Shown here: positions 1 through 7,854 of the stretch, one piece after another
How positions within the stretch are numbered: position 1 is the stretch's first letter
How the letters are laid out: every line of letters begins with the position of its first letter
Source of the DNA: Skermanella rosea
GTDB taxonomy: Bacteria; Pseudomonadota; Alphaproteobacteria; Azospirillales; Azospirillaceae
NCBI RefSeq assembly: GCF_016806835.2
Contig: NZ_CP086111.1
Coordinates: 3,837,471 to 3,901,470 of the forward strand
Direction: 5' to 3'
Length of the DNA: 64,000 bases
The notes under the pieces: model-generated
The model's input: only the letters and a program-made list of their open reading frames with translations
Told to the model about the DNA's origin: nothing
Databases searched by the model: none
Translations under genes and position numbers: made by a program

Positions 1-2
1 CG

Positions 3-965
3 CCTGTTCCCGTGCTGGTGGATGAGGATTGGGAGGGATCACTCGCTGCCCTGGTGGCCGCACGACTCAGTCTCCTCCAGTGGGATCGCAGCCCGACGGA
101 AGCCATGGTCAAGACCCTTGGCGCCGCAGGCTGGCTCTGCCCAGTGGTTGACTCCCTGAGCGAAAGGGCCATGAAGGATGCTGTCGAGAGGATTGGCAGG
201 GCACTATCCGAACGCCATTTCCGTCATCTCATCGTTACCTCCCGAAAGCCACCGCCACAGGGCCACGTCTGGCAACGAGCCGATCGTCTGGAGACGCAAC
301 CCCTGGAACTCGAGAATGTTCCGGCTTTCATCACCGCCTATGTTCCGGAGGATAAATGCGCGGAGGTGGAGAAAAGAATCAGCGCTCTCGTGAATGCGCC
401 ATCAATCCCAAGCCCCTTGTTTCTGCGCTTTGCGATAGAGCAAGCCCTGCACAACCCCCTTGGTTCGACTGAAAAGCTTGATCTGGTGCTGCACTACGTG
501 GAAGCGCTGCGCGTGGACAAGGTAAACCTCGATCCCGACGATATGGCGCTGGCAGCGGCGATAGCCGCCGTTGAAGCCGTGCGGGAGCATTTGATTCCCC
601 GGGAGATCGAGCGATCCTACCTGCGCGGCATTCTAATGGCGGAAGCCGATAAATCAGCATTCATGGATGCCCAAAGCGAAGCGAAAGTGGAGCCTGTCGC
701 TGTCATCGAAATGCTCGTGTCTTCCGGCCTCCTCAAACAGAACCTCACCAATCGCCGTCTGCAATTCACCTACGACCCCGTCGCGGAATACCTCGCGGCT
801 TGGCGACTGAAAAACTCGAACGTCGAAACGGCAGTGGAAATGAGGAAACGGATTGCATCGAATCCTGAAAGCGCGATCGGGCGCGCTTTGAATGAAATGG
901 TGGCCGGTGCTTCGGGTGAAGACCGGAGCATATCCGGCATTCCCGACACTGCACCGGCCACATGA
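3..965 (+). CDS. C-terminal part of a NACHT/STAND-like NTPase (5' truncated by window edge)
   Basis: The reading frame is open from the first bases of the window, so the gene starts upstream. About 320 residues are visible. Near the start a hydrophobic stretch ending in VVDSLSE is placed like a degenerate Walker B, and HLIVTSRKP about 30 residues later resembles the sensor-1 'TSR' strand of NACHT NTPases. The rest is helical and ends with FTYDPVAEYLAAWRL, as in the winged-helix region after a NACHT core. The Walker A is not in view. GC is about 53-55%, against about 70% around it, which suggests recent transfer. Bacterial NACHT proteins often act in phage defence or signalling; that role here is inference. 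Another STAND family is possible. Confidence 0.6.
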   Translation, partial: PVPVLVDEDWEGSLAALVAARLSLLQWDRSPTEAMVKTLGAAGWLCPVVDSLSERAMKDAVERIGRALSERHFRHLIVTSRKPPPQGHVWQRADRLETQPLELENVPAFITAYVPEDKCAEVEKRISALVNAPSIPSPLFLRFAIEQALHNPLGSTEKLDLVLHYVEALRVDKVNLDPDDMALAAAIAAVEAVREHLIPREIERSYLRGILMAEADKSAFMDAQSEAKVEPVAVIEMLVSSGLLKQNLTNRRLQFTYDPVAEYLAAWRLKNSNVETAVEMRKRIASNPESAIGRALNEMVAGASGEDRSISGIPDTAPAT

Positions 966-1060
966 TCCAGAATGTCCGTTGATCCAACACCGCCTTTCAT
1001 ACGGCGCCAAGCCAAGGATTGTTTCAACTTTCGCCTTCAATCGCTCCGTCGCCCGTTAAG

Positions 1061-1094
1061 GCGTGAGGCGGCGCCATCCGGCGCCGCCTCACGC
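1061..1094 (-). terminator. Perfect 15-bp hairpin just after aapP
   Basis: The arms 1061-1075 and 1080-1094 are exact inverted repeats around a 4-nt loop, starting 1 nt beyond the aapP stop codon. No long T-run follows (only CTT), so it is a terminator or 3'-end stabiliser of the aap operon. It also lies 96 nt past the NTPase stop and could serve both convergent genes. Confidence 0.7.
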
Positions 1095-1095
1095 T

Positions 1096-1872
1096 TCAAT
1101 GCGCCAGGATCTGGCTGAGGAACAGCTTGGTCCGTTCCGACTGCGGGTTGTTGAAGAATTCCAGCGGCTCGTTCTGCTCGACGATCTCGCCGCGGTCCAT
1201 GAAGATCACCCGGTTCGCCACGGTGCGGGCGAAGCCCATCTCGTGGGTCACGCAGAGCATCGTCATGCCCTCCTGGGCGAGGCTGATCATGACGTCCAGG
1301 ACCTCCTTGATCATCTCGGGGTCGAGGGCGGAGGTCGGCTCGTCGAACAGCATGACCTTGGGGTTCATGCACAGCGAGCGGGCGATCGCCACGCGCTGCT
1401 GCTGGCCGCCGGAGAGCTGGCCCGGGTATTTCCGGGCCTGGTCGGGGATGCGCACCCGCTCCAGGTACTTCATCGCCATCGCCTCGGCCTGGTCCTTGGG
1501 CATCTTGCGGACCCAGATCGGCGCCAGGGTGCAGTTCTCCAGCACGGTCAGGTGGGGAAACAGGTTGAAGTGCTGGAACACCATGCCGACGTCGCGGCGA
1601 ACCTGGTCGATGTTCTTCAGGTTGTTGGTCAGCTCGATCCCGTCCACCACGATGCGGCCGCGCTGGTGCTCCTCCAGCCGGTTGATGCAGCGGATCAGCG
1701 TGGACTTGCCGGAGCCGGACGGGCCGCAGATCACGATCCGCTCGCCGCGCGCCACGGTCAGGTTGATGCCCTTCAGCACGTGGAACTCGCCGTACCACTT
1801 GTGCACGTCGCTGAGCTGGACCGCGATGTCGTTGCCAGCCTCGGGCGCCGCCGTTTGTCTCGCGTCGCTCAT
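1096..1872 (-). CDS. aapP: General L-amino acid ABC transporter, ATP-binding subunit AapP
   Basis: This 258-residue polar amino-acid type ABC ATPase energises uptake by AapQM on the cytoplasmic face. The Walker A reads GPSGSGKST (about residue 50), the signature [13 protein letters not shown], and the Walker [14 protein letters not shown], followed by the switch histidine in CVTHEMGFA. The length is typical of the GlnQ/AapP family. ATG is preceded by GGGAGA. It is the last gene of aapJQMP, 24 nt after aapM, and ends at a 15-bp hairpin. The four-gene order and the two large permeases make the Aap/Bra-like general amino-acid system the best call. A narrower amino-acid specificity cannot be excluded. 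Confidence 0.95.
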   Translation of the reverse strand: MSDARQTAAPEAGNDIAVQLSDVHKWYGEFHVLKGINLTVARGERIVICGPSGSGKSTLIRCINRLEEHQRGRIVVDGIELTNNLKNIDQVRRDVGMVFQHFNLFPHLTVLENCTLAPIWVRKMPKDQAEAMAMKYLERVRIPDQARKYPGQLSGGQQQRVAIARSLCMNPKVMLFDEPTSALDPEMIKEVLDVMISLAQEGMTMLCVTHEMGFARTVANRVIFMDRGEIVEQNEPLEFFNNPQSERTKLFLSQILAH

Positions 1873-1896
1873 GTGTCGTCTCCCGGTAGAATGCGT

Positions 1897-3036
1897 TTAT
1901 CGCTTGTGGCCGCGGTGCAGTTCCTGTTCCAGCCACTGGCTGTACTTCGACATGAAGAAGCAGAAGACGAAGTAGATCAGCGCCACGAACAGGTACGACT
2001 CCTTGTAGAAGCCGCGCCACGCCGGATCGGTCAGCGCCGCCTTCGACGCGCTCATCAGGTCGAACAGGCCGATGATGATCACCAGCGAGGTGTCCTTGAA
2101 GAAGCCGATGAAGGTGTTGACCAGCGGCGGGATCGTGATCGACAGTGCCTGCGGCAGGATGATCATGCGGGTCTTCTGCCAATAGGTCAGGCCCAGGCTG
2201 TCCGCCGCCTCGTACTGGCCCTTGGGGATCGCCTGCAAGCCGCCGCGGATGACCTCCGCCAGATAGGCCGATGCGAACAGGATCAGGCCGATCTGGGCGC
2301 GCAGCAGCTTGTCGATGGTCACGCCGGTCGGCAGGAACAGCGGGAACATCACCGACGCCATGAACAGCACGGTGATCAGCGGCACGCCGCGGATCAGCTC
2401 GATATAGACCACGCAGATCGACTTGACGATCGGCAGGTCGGACCGCCGCCCCAGCGCCAGCAGGATCGACAGCGGGAACGCCACGACCAGCCCGACGACC
2501 GACAGGATCAGCGTCAGCGGCAGGCCGCCCCACAGGGTATTGCGGACGAACGGCAGGCCCAGCACGCCGCCCCACATCAGCACGGCCACGACCACCGCGG
2601 CGACCGCCCAGACCACGGCGAGCCATGGCCGCCAGAAGTTGCGGTTGCAGCTCAGCGCCAGCATCCCGACGATGATCAGGATGGACGCGATCGGCCGCCA
2701 CTGCTCCTCGTAGGGGTAAAGTCCGAACAGAATCAGCCGGTATTTCTCGTGGATGAAGGCCCAGCAGGCCCCGCCCGACGCCCGGCAGGTCTGGTTGGTC
2801 ACCCCTTCGCCCGGCAGGACGCTGTTGAAGAACAGCCAGTTGAGCAGCGGCGGGATCACCTGGTAGGCCAGCCACAGGATCAGGATCGTCAGGATCGAGT
2901 TGAACCAGCTGTTGAACAGGTTCGCCCTGACCCAGCCGAGCGGGCCGAGCGCCAGCGCCGGCGGCTTGACCACCTGCGAGCCGGCGGAGCCGGAGGACAC
3001 GGTGTCGGAACCCTGGAGGGAGATATGGTCTGCCAT
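1897..3036 (-). CDS. aapM: General L-amino acid ABC transporter permease AapM
   Basis: This 379-residue inner-membrane permease is much longer than GlnP/HisM permeases, as expected for AapM. A long N-terminal region holds several hydrophobic segments and a periplasmic stretch with two cysteines (CRASGGACW). The C-terminal half carries the amino-acid permease core, with the EAA loop near 'EAADSLGLTYWQKTRMI' and the IPPLVNTF motif that contacts the ATPase. It starts 1 nt after the aapQ stop, so translation is probably coupled. It forms a heterodimeric pore with AapQ. The paired EAA motifs in both permeases and the operon context support the call strongly. Confidence 0.94.
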   Translation of the reverse strand: MADHISLQGSDTVSSGSAGSQVVKPPALALGPLGWVRANLFNSWFNSILTILILWLAYQVIPPLLNWLFFNSVLPGEGVTNQTCRASGGACWAFIHEKYRLILFGLYPYEEQWRPIASILIIVGMLALSCNRNFWRPWLAVVWAVAAVVVAVLMWGGVLGLPFVRNTLWGGLPLTLILSVVGLVVAFPLSILLALGRRSDLPIVKSICVVYIELIRGVPLITVLFMASVMFPLFLPTGVTIDKLLRAQIGLILFASAYLAEVIRGGLQAIPKGQYEAADSLGLTYWQKTRMIILPQALSITIPPLVNTFIGFFKDTSLVIIIGLFDLMSASKAALTDPAWRGFYKESYLFVALIYFVFCFFMSKYSQWLEQELHRGHKR

Positions 3037-3037
3037 G

Positions 3038-4237
3038 TCAGCGCTCCACCAGGGCGATGCGGGTGTTGTACCAGTTCATGAACAGCGAGATGCCGAGGCT
3101 GATGGTCAGGTAGACCGCCATCATGATCGACACCGCCTCGATCGCCTGCCCCGTCTGGTTCAGGGTGGTGTTGGCGACGCTGACCAGGTCGGGATAGCCG
3201 ATCGCGACCGCGAGCGAGCTGTTCTTGGTCAGGTTCAGGTACTGGCTGGTGGTCGGCGGAACGATGATCCGCAGTGCCTGGGGCAGCACGACCAAGCGAA
3301 GCACCTCGCCCCGGTGCAGTCCCAGGGCGGAGGCCGCCTCGGTCTGGCCCCAGTTGACCGCCCGGATGCCGCTGCGGACGATCTCGGCGATGAAGCCGGC
3401 GGTGTAGATCACCAGGCCCATCAGCAGGGCCGCGAATTCGGGACTGATGTTGATGCCGCCGCGGAAGTTGAAGCCCTGGAGCTCCGGAACGTCCAGCGCG
3501 GTCGGAGCGCCCCCGGCCAACCAGGTCAGCAGCGGCAGCGCCACCAGCACGCCGATGGAGCCGAGCACCACCGGGAACTGCTGCCCGGTCGCCTCCTGGC
3601 GCTTGCGTGCCCAGCGCGCCAGCAGCCAGACGCCGACGATCGCGGCCAGCAGGGCGATGCCGACCCAGGTCCAGATCGGGTCGTCCGCCAAGCCCGGGAA
3701 CTTCATGCCGCGGTTGCTCAGGAACACGCCCGGTATCGGGTTCAGCGCCTGGCGCGGCTGCGGCAGGCTCTCGCTGATCACGGCGTACCAGAAGAAGAGC
3801 TGCAGCAGGACGGGGACGTTGCGGATCACCTCGACATAGATCGAGGCCAGCTTCGCCACCAGGAAGTTGCTCGACAGCCGGGCGATGCCGACGATGGTCC
3901 CCAGGACGGTCGCCAGGATGATGCCCAGCACCGCCACCTTGATGGTGTTCAGGAAGCCCACGAGAAGCGCCTGGCTGTAGCTGCTCGCCGGCGAATAGGG
4001 AATCATCGTCTCGCCGATGGCGAAGCTCGCCTCGCGGTCCAGGAAGGAGAAGCCCGTCGCGATGTTCTGCCGCGCCAGGTTCTCCAGCACGTTGGACACC
4101 AGGTACCAGCCGAGCAGCACGACGCCGCCCAGCACCAGGATCTGGAAGAAGATCGCCCGGACGTTGGGATCGTTGATCAGGGAGCGGCGCGGCGCCTGGG
4201 GAGCCAGGTTCCCGGGGCCTCTGGTCGATATTGCCAA
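3038..4237 (-). CDS. aapQ: General L-amino acid ABC transporter permease AapQ
   Basis: This is a 399-residue inner-membrane permease. I place the start at TTG 4237, giving MAISTRGPGN, because AAGGAGAG lies 6 nt upstream. A start 66 nt further up would give a poor, Arg/Pro-rich extension. The protein has an Aap-type long N-terminal half, then the permease core with its EAA loop (TEAASALGLHRGEVLRLVVL) and IVPPTTSQYLNLTKNSSLA. It partners AapM. A 156-nt gap containing a strong hairpin separates it from aapJ, which probably makes the binding protein more abundant than the membrane parts. Confidence 0.94.
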   Translation of the reverse strand: MAISTRGPGNLAPQAPRRSLINDPNVRAIFFQILVLGGVVLLGWYLVSNVLENLARQNIATGFSFLDREASFAIGETMIPYSPASSYSQALLVGFLNTIKVAVLGIILATVLGTIVGIARLSSNFLVAKLASIYVEVIRNVPVLLQLFFWYAVISESLPQPRQALNPIPGVFLSNRGMKFPGLADDPIWTWVGIALLAAIVGVWLLARWARKRQEATGQQFPVVLGSIGVLVALPLLTWLAGGAPTALDVPELQGFNFRGGINISPEFAALLMGLVIYTAGFIAEIVRSGIRAVNWGQTEAASALGLHRGEVLRLVVLPQALRIIVPPTTSQYLNLTKNSSLAVAIGYPDLVSVANTTLNQTGQAIEAVSIMMAVYLTISLGISLFMNWYNTRIALVER

Positions 4238-4351
4238 GGATCTCTCCTTTCCCGGTTGAAACGGGAGCCCGGCCCGGACCAATGGCCTATGGGTTGGCCT
4301 CAAGGAGAGCGGGCCGGGAAGACGGGCGGAAGTGAAGGCGAAAGGCCGGGT

Positions 4352-4386
4352 CGCCGCCGTCCCCCGTTCTCGCGGGGGCGGCGGCG
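4352..4386 (-). other. Intercistronic hairpin between aapJ and aapQ
   Basis: Positions 4352-4366 and 4373-4386 pair over 14 bp with one bulged base (4360), starting 8 nt after the aapJ stop. No T-run follows on the minus strand. Hairpins here are typical of binding-protein operons, where they cause partial termination or protect the upstream message from 3' exonucleases. That role is inferred. Confidence 0.65.
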
Positions 4387-4393
4387 CGCCGGA

Positions 4394-5419
4394 TCAGCGG
4401 ATCGGCGGAGCGTACATCAGGCCGCCGTTGGTCCACAGTCCGTTGGGGCCGCGTTCCAGCTTCAGCGGCGTCTTGACGCCCACGTTGCGCTCGAAGATCT
4501 CGCCGTAATTTCCGACGGTCTTGATCACGTTGTAGGCCCACTTCTCGTCCAGGCCGAGCGCCTGGCCCATGCCGGGGTTCGATCCCAGCAGCCGCTGGAT
4601 GGTCGGGTCCGGGCTCTTCAGCATCTCGTCCACGTTGCCCGAATTGATGCCCTTCTCCTCCGCTTCGAGGGTGGCGTAGACCGTCCACTTGACGATGTCG
4701 AAGAACTCGTCGTCGCCGTGGCGCACCGCCGGGCCGAGCGGTTCCTTCGAGATCAGCTCGGGCAGGATGATGTAGTCGTCGGGGTTGGGCGCCAGGGTCG
4801 AGCGGATCGACGCCATGCCCGACGCGTCGGTGGTGTAGACGTCGCAGCGGCCGGCGAAGAACGCGGCGTTGACCTCGTCGAAGGACTCGATCACGACGGG
4901 CTGGAACTGCATGCCCTTGGCGCGGAAATAGTCGGCCAGGTTCAGCTCGGTCGTGGTGCCGGGCTGCACGCAGACGGTGGCGCCGTTCAGCTCCGTGGCG
5001 CTGGACACGCCCAGCGCCTTCGGCACCATGAAGCCCTGGCCGTCATAGAAGGTGGTCGGCGCGAAGTTCAGGCCGAGCGAGGTGTCGCGGCTGAGCGTCC
5101 AGGTCGTGTTGCGCGACAGGATGTCGATCTCGCCCGACTGCAGGGCCGTGAAGCGCTGCTGCGCGGAGAGCGGCGTGAAGCGGACGGCCTTGGCATCGCC
5201 GAAGATGGCGGCGGCGACCGCGCGGCAGACGTCCACGTCCAGCCCGGTCCAGTTGCCCTGGCTGTCCGGGTTGGAGAAGCCCGGCAAACCGGTGTTGACG
5301 CCGCACTGAACGAAGCCCTTCTGCTTGACCGCGTTCAGCGTCGGCCCGGCGAATGCGGCCCCGCTGCCCAGAGCGATCGCCAGTGCTGTGCCCATCGCGG
5401 CAATGATTTTCGTTTTCAT
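4394..5419 (-). CDS. aapJ: General L-amino acid periplasmic binding protein AapJ
   Basis: This 341-residue type-II solute-binding protein delivers L-amino acids to AapQM. A Sec signal peptide (MKTKIIAAMGTALAIALGSG, cleavage near AFAG) precedes the mature start. Family-typical features are QCGVNTGLPGFS, GLDVDVCRAVAAAIFGD, SRNTTWTLSRD and TTDASGMASIRS. AapJ is larger than GlnH/HisJ (about 250 residues), and the length here fits. ATG is preceded by AGGGTAGG. It is the first gene of the operon and lies about 70 nt downstream of a sigma-54 type promoter, so NtrC/RpoN nitrogen control is likely. Confidence 0.95.
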   Translation of the reverse strand: MKTKIIAAMGTALAIALGSGAAFAGPTLNAVKQKGFVQCGVNTGLPGFSNPDSQGNWTGLDVDVCRAVAAAIFGDAKAVRFTPLSAQQRFTALQSGEIDILSRNTTWTLSRDTSLGLNFAPTTFYDGQGFMVPKALGVSSATELNGATVCVQPGTTTELNLADYFRAKGMQFQPVVIESFDEVNAAFFAGRCDVYTTDASGMASIRSTLAPNPDDYIILPELISKEPLGPAVRHGDDEFFDIVKWTVYATLEAEEKGINSGNVDEMLKSPDPTIQRLLGSNPGMGQALGLDEKWAYNVIKTVGNYGEIFERNVGVKTPLKLERGPNGLWTNGGLMYAPPIR

Positions 5420-5465
5420 TGGACCTACCCTGTTTTCTTCGAACCTGCACGAACCTGCATTGGGT

Positions 5466-5487
5466 GCGGCCGGAACAATCCGGCCGC
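5466..5487 (-). repeat. Perfect 9-bp inverted repeat in the aapJ leader
   Basis: Arms 5466-5474 and 5479-5487 are exact complements around a 4-nt loop. The predicted sigma-54 start site falls near 5489-5491, so this stem-loop would form the extreme 5' end of the aap transcript. It could protect the mRNA from 5'-end decay or act as an operator. Confidence 0.5.
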
Positions 5488-5500
5488 CCGATCAAGTTCT

Positions 5501-5516
5501 AGCAATGTTTGAGCCA
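5501..5516 (-). promoter_or_regulatory. Sigma-54 (RpoN) -24/-12 promoter for aapJQMP
   Basis: On the minus strand the sequence is TGGCTC-N5-TTGCT, one mismatch from the consensus TGGCAC-N5-TTGCW, with the invariant GG-N10-GC spacing intact. It lies 82 nt upstream of the aapJ ATG. RpoN promoters need an activator such as NtrC, which fits an amino-acid uptake operon. I did not find a convincing NtrC site. The rest of the 335-nt aapJ-metC gap holds one further hairpin (5696-5724, 8-bp outer stem) in front of metC, and nothing else I can name. Confidence 0.75.
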
Positions 5517-5754
5517 TATGGAATAGCTTTTGATTGAGGCTGCCCCTACAAAAGTGCATGACCACGGTCGCGTCATCGCGCCTGAGCCGGTTCGATCGAT
5601 AGCGCAGCCGCGTCCCGTGGCGCCCCGGGGCGGCGGAGCCTCGAACGGGGTTGGCCGCAGCCCGCGGGAATGACAGACTGCGCTTTCGTCCAGCGCCCCG
5701 GCGTCCGCCTGCGGCGCGCCGGGGACGATACCGCCCATCTTCTCAGCAGAAGCC

Positions 5755-6930
5755 ATGAAAAACGCCAGTCCAGACACCATCCTGACCCATGCAGGCAACG
5801 ACCCGCACGCCAATTTCGGCATCGTGAACCCGCCGGTCTACCATGCCTCGACCGTGCTGTTCCCCACCGTCGCGGCGCTGGAGGAGGCCGGCCACTCGTT
5901 CGACGGCGTCCGCTACGGCCGCATCGGCACGCCGACCTCCCAGGCGTTCGAGGCGACGGTGGCCCGGCTGGAGGGCGGCTTCAAGGCCGTGACCGCGCCG
6001 TCGGGGCTGGCGGCGATCACGACGGCGCTGCTGGCATTCGTGTCGGCCGGCGACCACGTCCTGGTCACCGACAGCGTCTACGGGCCGACCCGGCTGTTCT
6101 GCTCGGACATGCTGAAGCGGCTCGGCGTCGAGGCGGAGTTCTACGACCCCCTGGTCGGGGCCGGCATCGAGCGGCTGATCCGGCCCAACACGCGGGTGGT
6201 GTTCCTGGAATCGCCCGGCTCCCTGACCTTCGAGGTGCAGGACGTGCCGGCCATCGCCGCCGCGGCCAAAAAGGCCGGGGCCGTCGTGATGATCGACAAC
6301 ACCTGGGGGACGCCGCTGTTCTTCAAGCCGTTCGACCACGGCGTCGACCTGTCTATCCACGCCGCGACGAAATACATGGTCGGCCATTCCGACGCGATGC
6401 TGGGCGTGATCACCGCCGGCACGGAGGAGGTCTGGAACCGCCTGAAGCGCAACTCCGTGCAGCTCGGCACCTGCGCCGGGCCGGACGACATCTATCTGGG
6501 CCTGCGCGGACTGCGGACCATGGGCGCCCGCCTCCGCCAGCACCAGGACACCGCCCTCAACCTGGCCCGCTGGCTCCAGGCGCGGCCGGAGGTGGCCCGG
6601 GTGCTCCACCCGGCCCTGCCCGACGATCCCGGCCACGCGCTCTGGCGGCGCGACTTCACCGGCGCCTGCGGCCTGTTCGCGATCGAGCTGAAGCCCTGCT
6701 CCGCGGCGGCGGTCGCCGCCTTCCTCGACGGGATGGAGCTGTTCGGGATGGGCTACAGCTGGGGCGGCTACGAGAGCCTGATCCTGCCGATCCACCCGGA
6801 GAAGCTGCGCACCGCGACCCGCTGGCGCACCGACGGCCCCATGATCCGGCTGCACGCCGGCCTGGAGGACCCGGACGACCTGATCGCCGACCTCGACCGC
6901 GGGCTCGCCCGACTGGCGGCCGCGGCATGA
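5755..6930 (+). CDS. metC: Cystathionine beta-lyase, PLP-dependent
   Basis: This 391-residue cytosolic Cys/Met metabolism PLP enzyme should cleave cystathionine to homocysteine, pyruvate and ammonia in methionine synthesis. The PLP lysine is in HAATKYMVGHSDAMLG. Other hallmarks are RYGRIGTPTSQAFE near the N terminus, VMIDNTWGTPLFFKP (PLP-ring aspartate), and the SWGGYESLILP loop that favours MetC over the gamma-lyase/synthase relatives. Length is normal. No strong ribosome site precedes the ATG. It overlaps hisI by 4 nt (ATGA). A broader beta-lyase or cysteine-desulfhydrase activity is possible. Confidence 0.9.
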   Translation: MKNASPDTILTHAGNDPHANFGIVNPPVYHASTVLFPTVAALEEAGHSFDGVRYGRIGTPTSQAFEATVARLEGGFKAVTAPSGLAAITTALLAFVSAGDHVLVTDSVYGPTRLFCSDMLKRLGVEAEFYDPLVGAGIERLIRPNTRVVFLESPGSLTFEVQDVPAIAAAAKKAGAVVMIDNTWGTPLFFKPFDHGVDLSIHAATKYMVGHSDAMLGVITAGTEEVWNRLKRNSVQLGTCAGPDDIYLGLRGLRTMGARLRQHQDTALNLARWLQARPEVARVLHPALPDDPGHALWRRDFTGACGLFAIELKPCSAAAVAAFLDGMELFGMGYSWGGYESLILPIHPEKLRTATRWRTDGPMIRLHAGLEDPDDLIADLDRGLARLAAAA

Positions 6931-7334
6931 CCATGAACGCCGGCAACCGCGAGCTGCTCGACCTCGTCAGCTTCGACGCCAACGGGCTGGTCGCCGCCGT
7001 CGCCCAGCAGCACGACACCGGCGAGGTGCTGATGCTGGCCTGGATGAACCGCGCCGCCCTGGAGGAGACGCTGGCCACCGGCCGCGTATGCTACTTCTCC
7101 CGCTCGCGCGGCAAGCTGTGGCGCAAGGGCGAGACGTCCGGCCAAGTGCAGCACCTGAAGGAGCTTCGGGTCGACTGCGACGGCGACGCCGTGCTCGTCC
7201 TGGTCGACCAGACCGGGGTCGCCTGCCACACCGGTCGCCGAAGCTGCTTCTACCGGGCCGCCCGGCCGGGAGGCGTCGAGACCGTCCTGGAGGTCGAGAC
7301 GGATCCGGAGAAGCTGTACGGATCGAAGGGCTAG
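6927..7334 (+). CDS. hisI: Phosphoribosyl-AMP cyclohydrolase
   Basis: This 135-residue cytosolic enzyme opens the adenine ring of PR-AMP in the third step of histidine synthesis. The conserved core VLMLAWMNRAAL, the CYFSRSRGKLWRKGETSG segment and the metal-binding DCDGD plus paired cysteines (CHTGRRSCFYR) are all present. There is no HisE (PR-ATP pyrophosphatase) extension, so the protein is monofunctional. The start ATG overlaps the metC stop, implying coupled translation. Pairing of hisI with metC is not a pathway link I can explain. Confidence 0.95.
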   Translation: MTMNAGNRELLDLVSFDANGLVAAVAQQHDTGEVLMLAWMNRAALEETLATGRVCYFSRSRGKLWRKGETSGQVQHLKELRVDCDGDAVLVLVDQTGVACHTGRRSCFYRAARPGGVETVLEVETDPEKLYGSKG

Positions 7335-7448
7335 GGGTCCCGAAAGAGTGCGGAGGAATGCCGCGAGGCATGAATTAAGACTTCCGAAAGCATGGCAACA
7401 GCCAGATCGGCGGACTTTTTTCGAAAACCTTCAATAAGGTTCCCGACT

Positions 7449-7464
7449 GTTGATCTAGATCAAC
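7449..7464 (+). promoter_or_regulatory. Perfect FNR/FixK box (anaerobox) with -10 at class II spacing
   Basis: GTTGATCTAGATCAAC is a complete 16-nt palindrome containing TTGAT-N4-ATCAA, the FNR/FnrN/FixK consensus without mismatch. A -10-like TATAGA, preceded by TG, lies at 7484-7489, predicting a start near 7496-7498. The box centre (7456.5) is therefore about 40-41 nt upstream, exactly the class II activator position. No gene follows on the plus strand before a terminator, so the product should be an RNA. Confidence 0.8.
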
Positions 7465-7496
7465 GAGGCGATCCGAGCCCTGGTATAGAAACACTC

Positions 7497-7564
7497 TTGT
7501 CTCTAACCCTCCCTGTAATCGCCTTTCAGCCAGAGGTTCTCCCAAGGACCTCTGGCTTTTTTCT
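7497..7564 (+). ncRNA. Predicted FNR/FixK-activated small RNA, about 68 nt
   Basis: The interval runs from the predicted start site of the FNR-box promoter to the end of a Rho-independent terminator. It contains no credible reading frame. The single-stranded 5' half carries CCCTCCCT (7507-7514), complementary to a strong Shine-Dalgarno sequence, and the terminator loop carries TCTCCC. Exposed C-rich anti-Shine-Dalgarno segments are a hallmark of trans-acting sRNAs in Alphaproteobacteria. Function by analogy: repression of target mRNAs when oxygen falls, as with FnrS in enterics. Both the transcript and its targets are inferred. Confidence 0.6.
7528..7563 (+). terminator. Strong Rho-independent terminator of the predicted sRNA
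   Basis: A perfect 10-bp stem (7528-7537 with 7548-7557) has a 10-nt loop and is followed by a run of six T (7557-7562), then CTTTT. This is the best intrinsic terminator in the window. Its position 190 nt past hisI, directly behind the FNR-box promoter, suggests that it ends the short RNA, though read-through from metC-hisI would also stop here. Confidence 0.9.
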
Positions 7565-7631
7565 TTTCCGGCGCGGGAAAATCCACACCAAGAATAGGGC
7601 GATAGCTTGCCTTCTCCTATGGGAGCGGCAC

Positions 7632-7659
7632 AAAAAAGAGGTGACAGCAAGCTGTCACC
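7632..7659 (-). terminator. Minus-strand Rho-independent terminator
   Basis: An 8-bp perfect stem (7640-7647 with 7652-7659, 4-nt loop) is followed on the minus strand by TCTTTTTT (plus-strand A-run 7632-7637). It would end transcripts coming from the small membrane-protein gene at 7855-8088. I see no gene between 7660 and 7854. Confidence 0.8.
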
Positions 7660-7854
7660 CGAGGCGAATGCGCGATGAGTAGAGGATGCGAACGGACCTT
7701 GTCCTGCCATGGGCTCTCATTGCAGGTCGGGTCATGTTCCGGTCGCAGGATTAAATTAACCATAACCGGCCACCCCGCACACTGCGCACCCGGGGCATCA
7801 CAGGTTTGTCACAATACGCACGAATTAGCCATGTTTCACCCCCGCCGCCCCCGC

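Noticed and set aside
1063-3081. Long plus-strand frame opposite aapP-aapM
   Set aside because: His/Gln/Arg-rich shadow of the transporter genes, with no ribosome site or family.
5525-5754. SAM riboswitch before metC
   Set aside because: The leader has hairpins, but none of the SAM-II or SAM-I conserved core sequence is visible.
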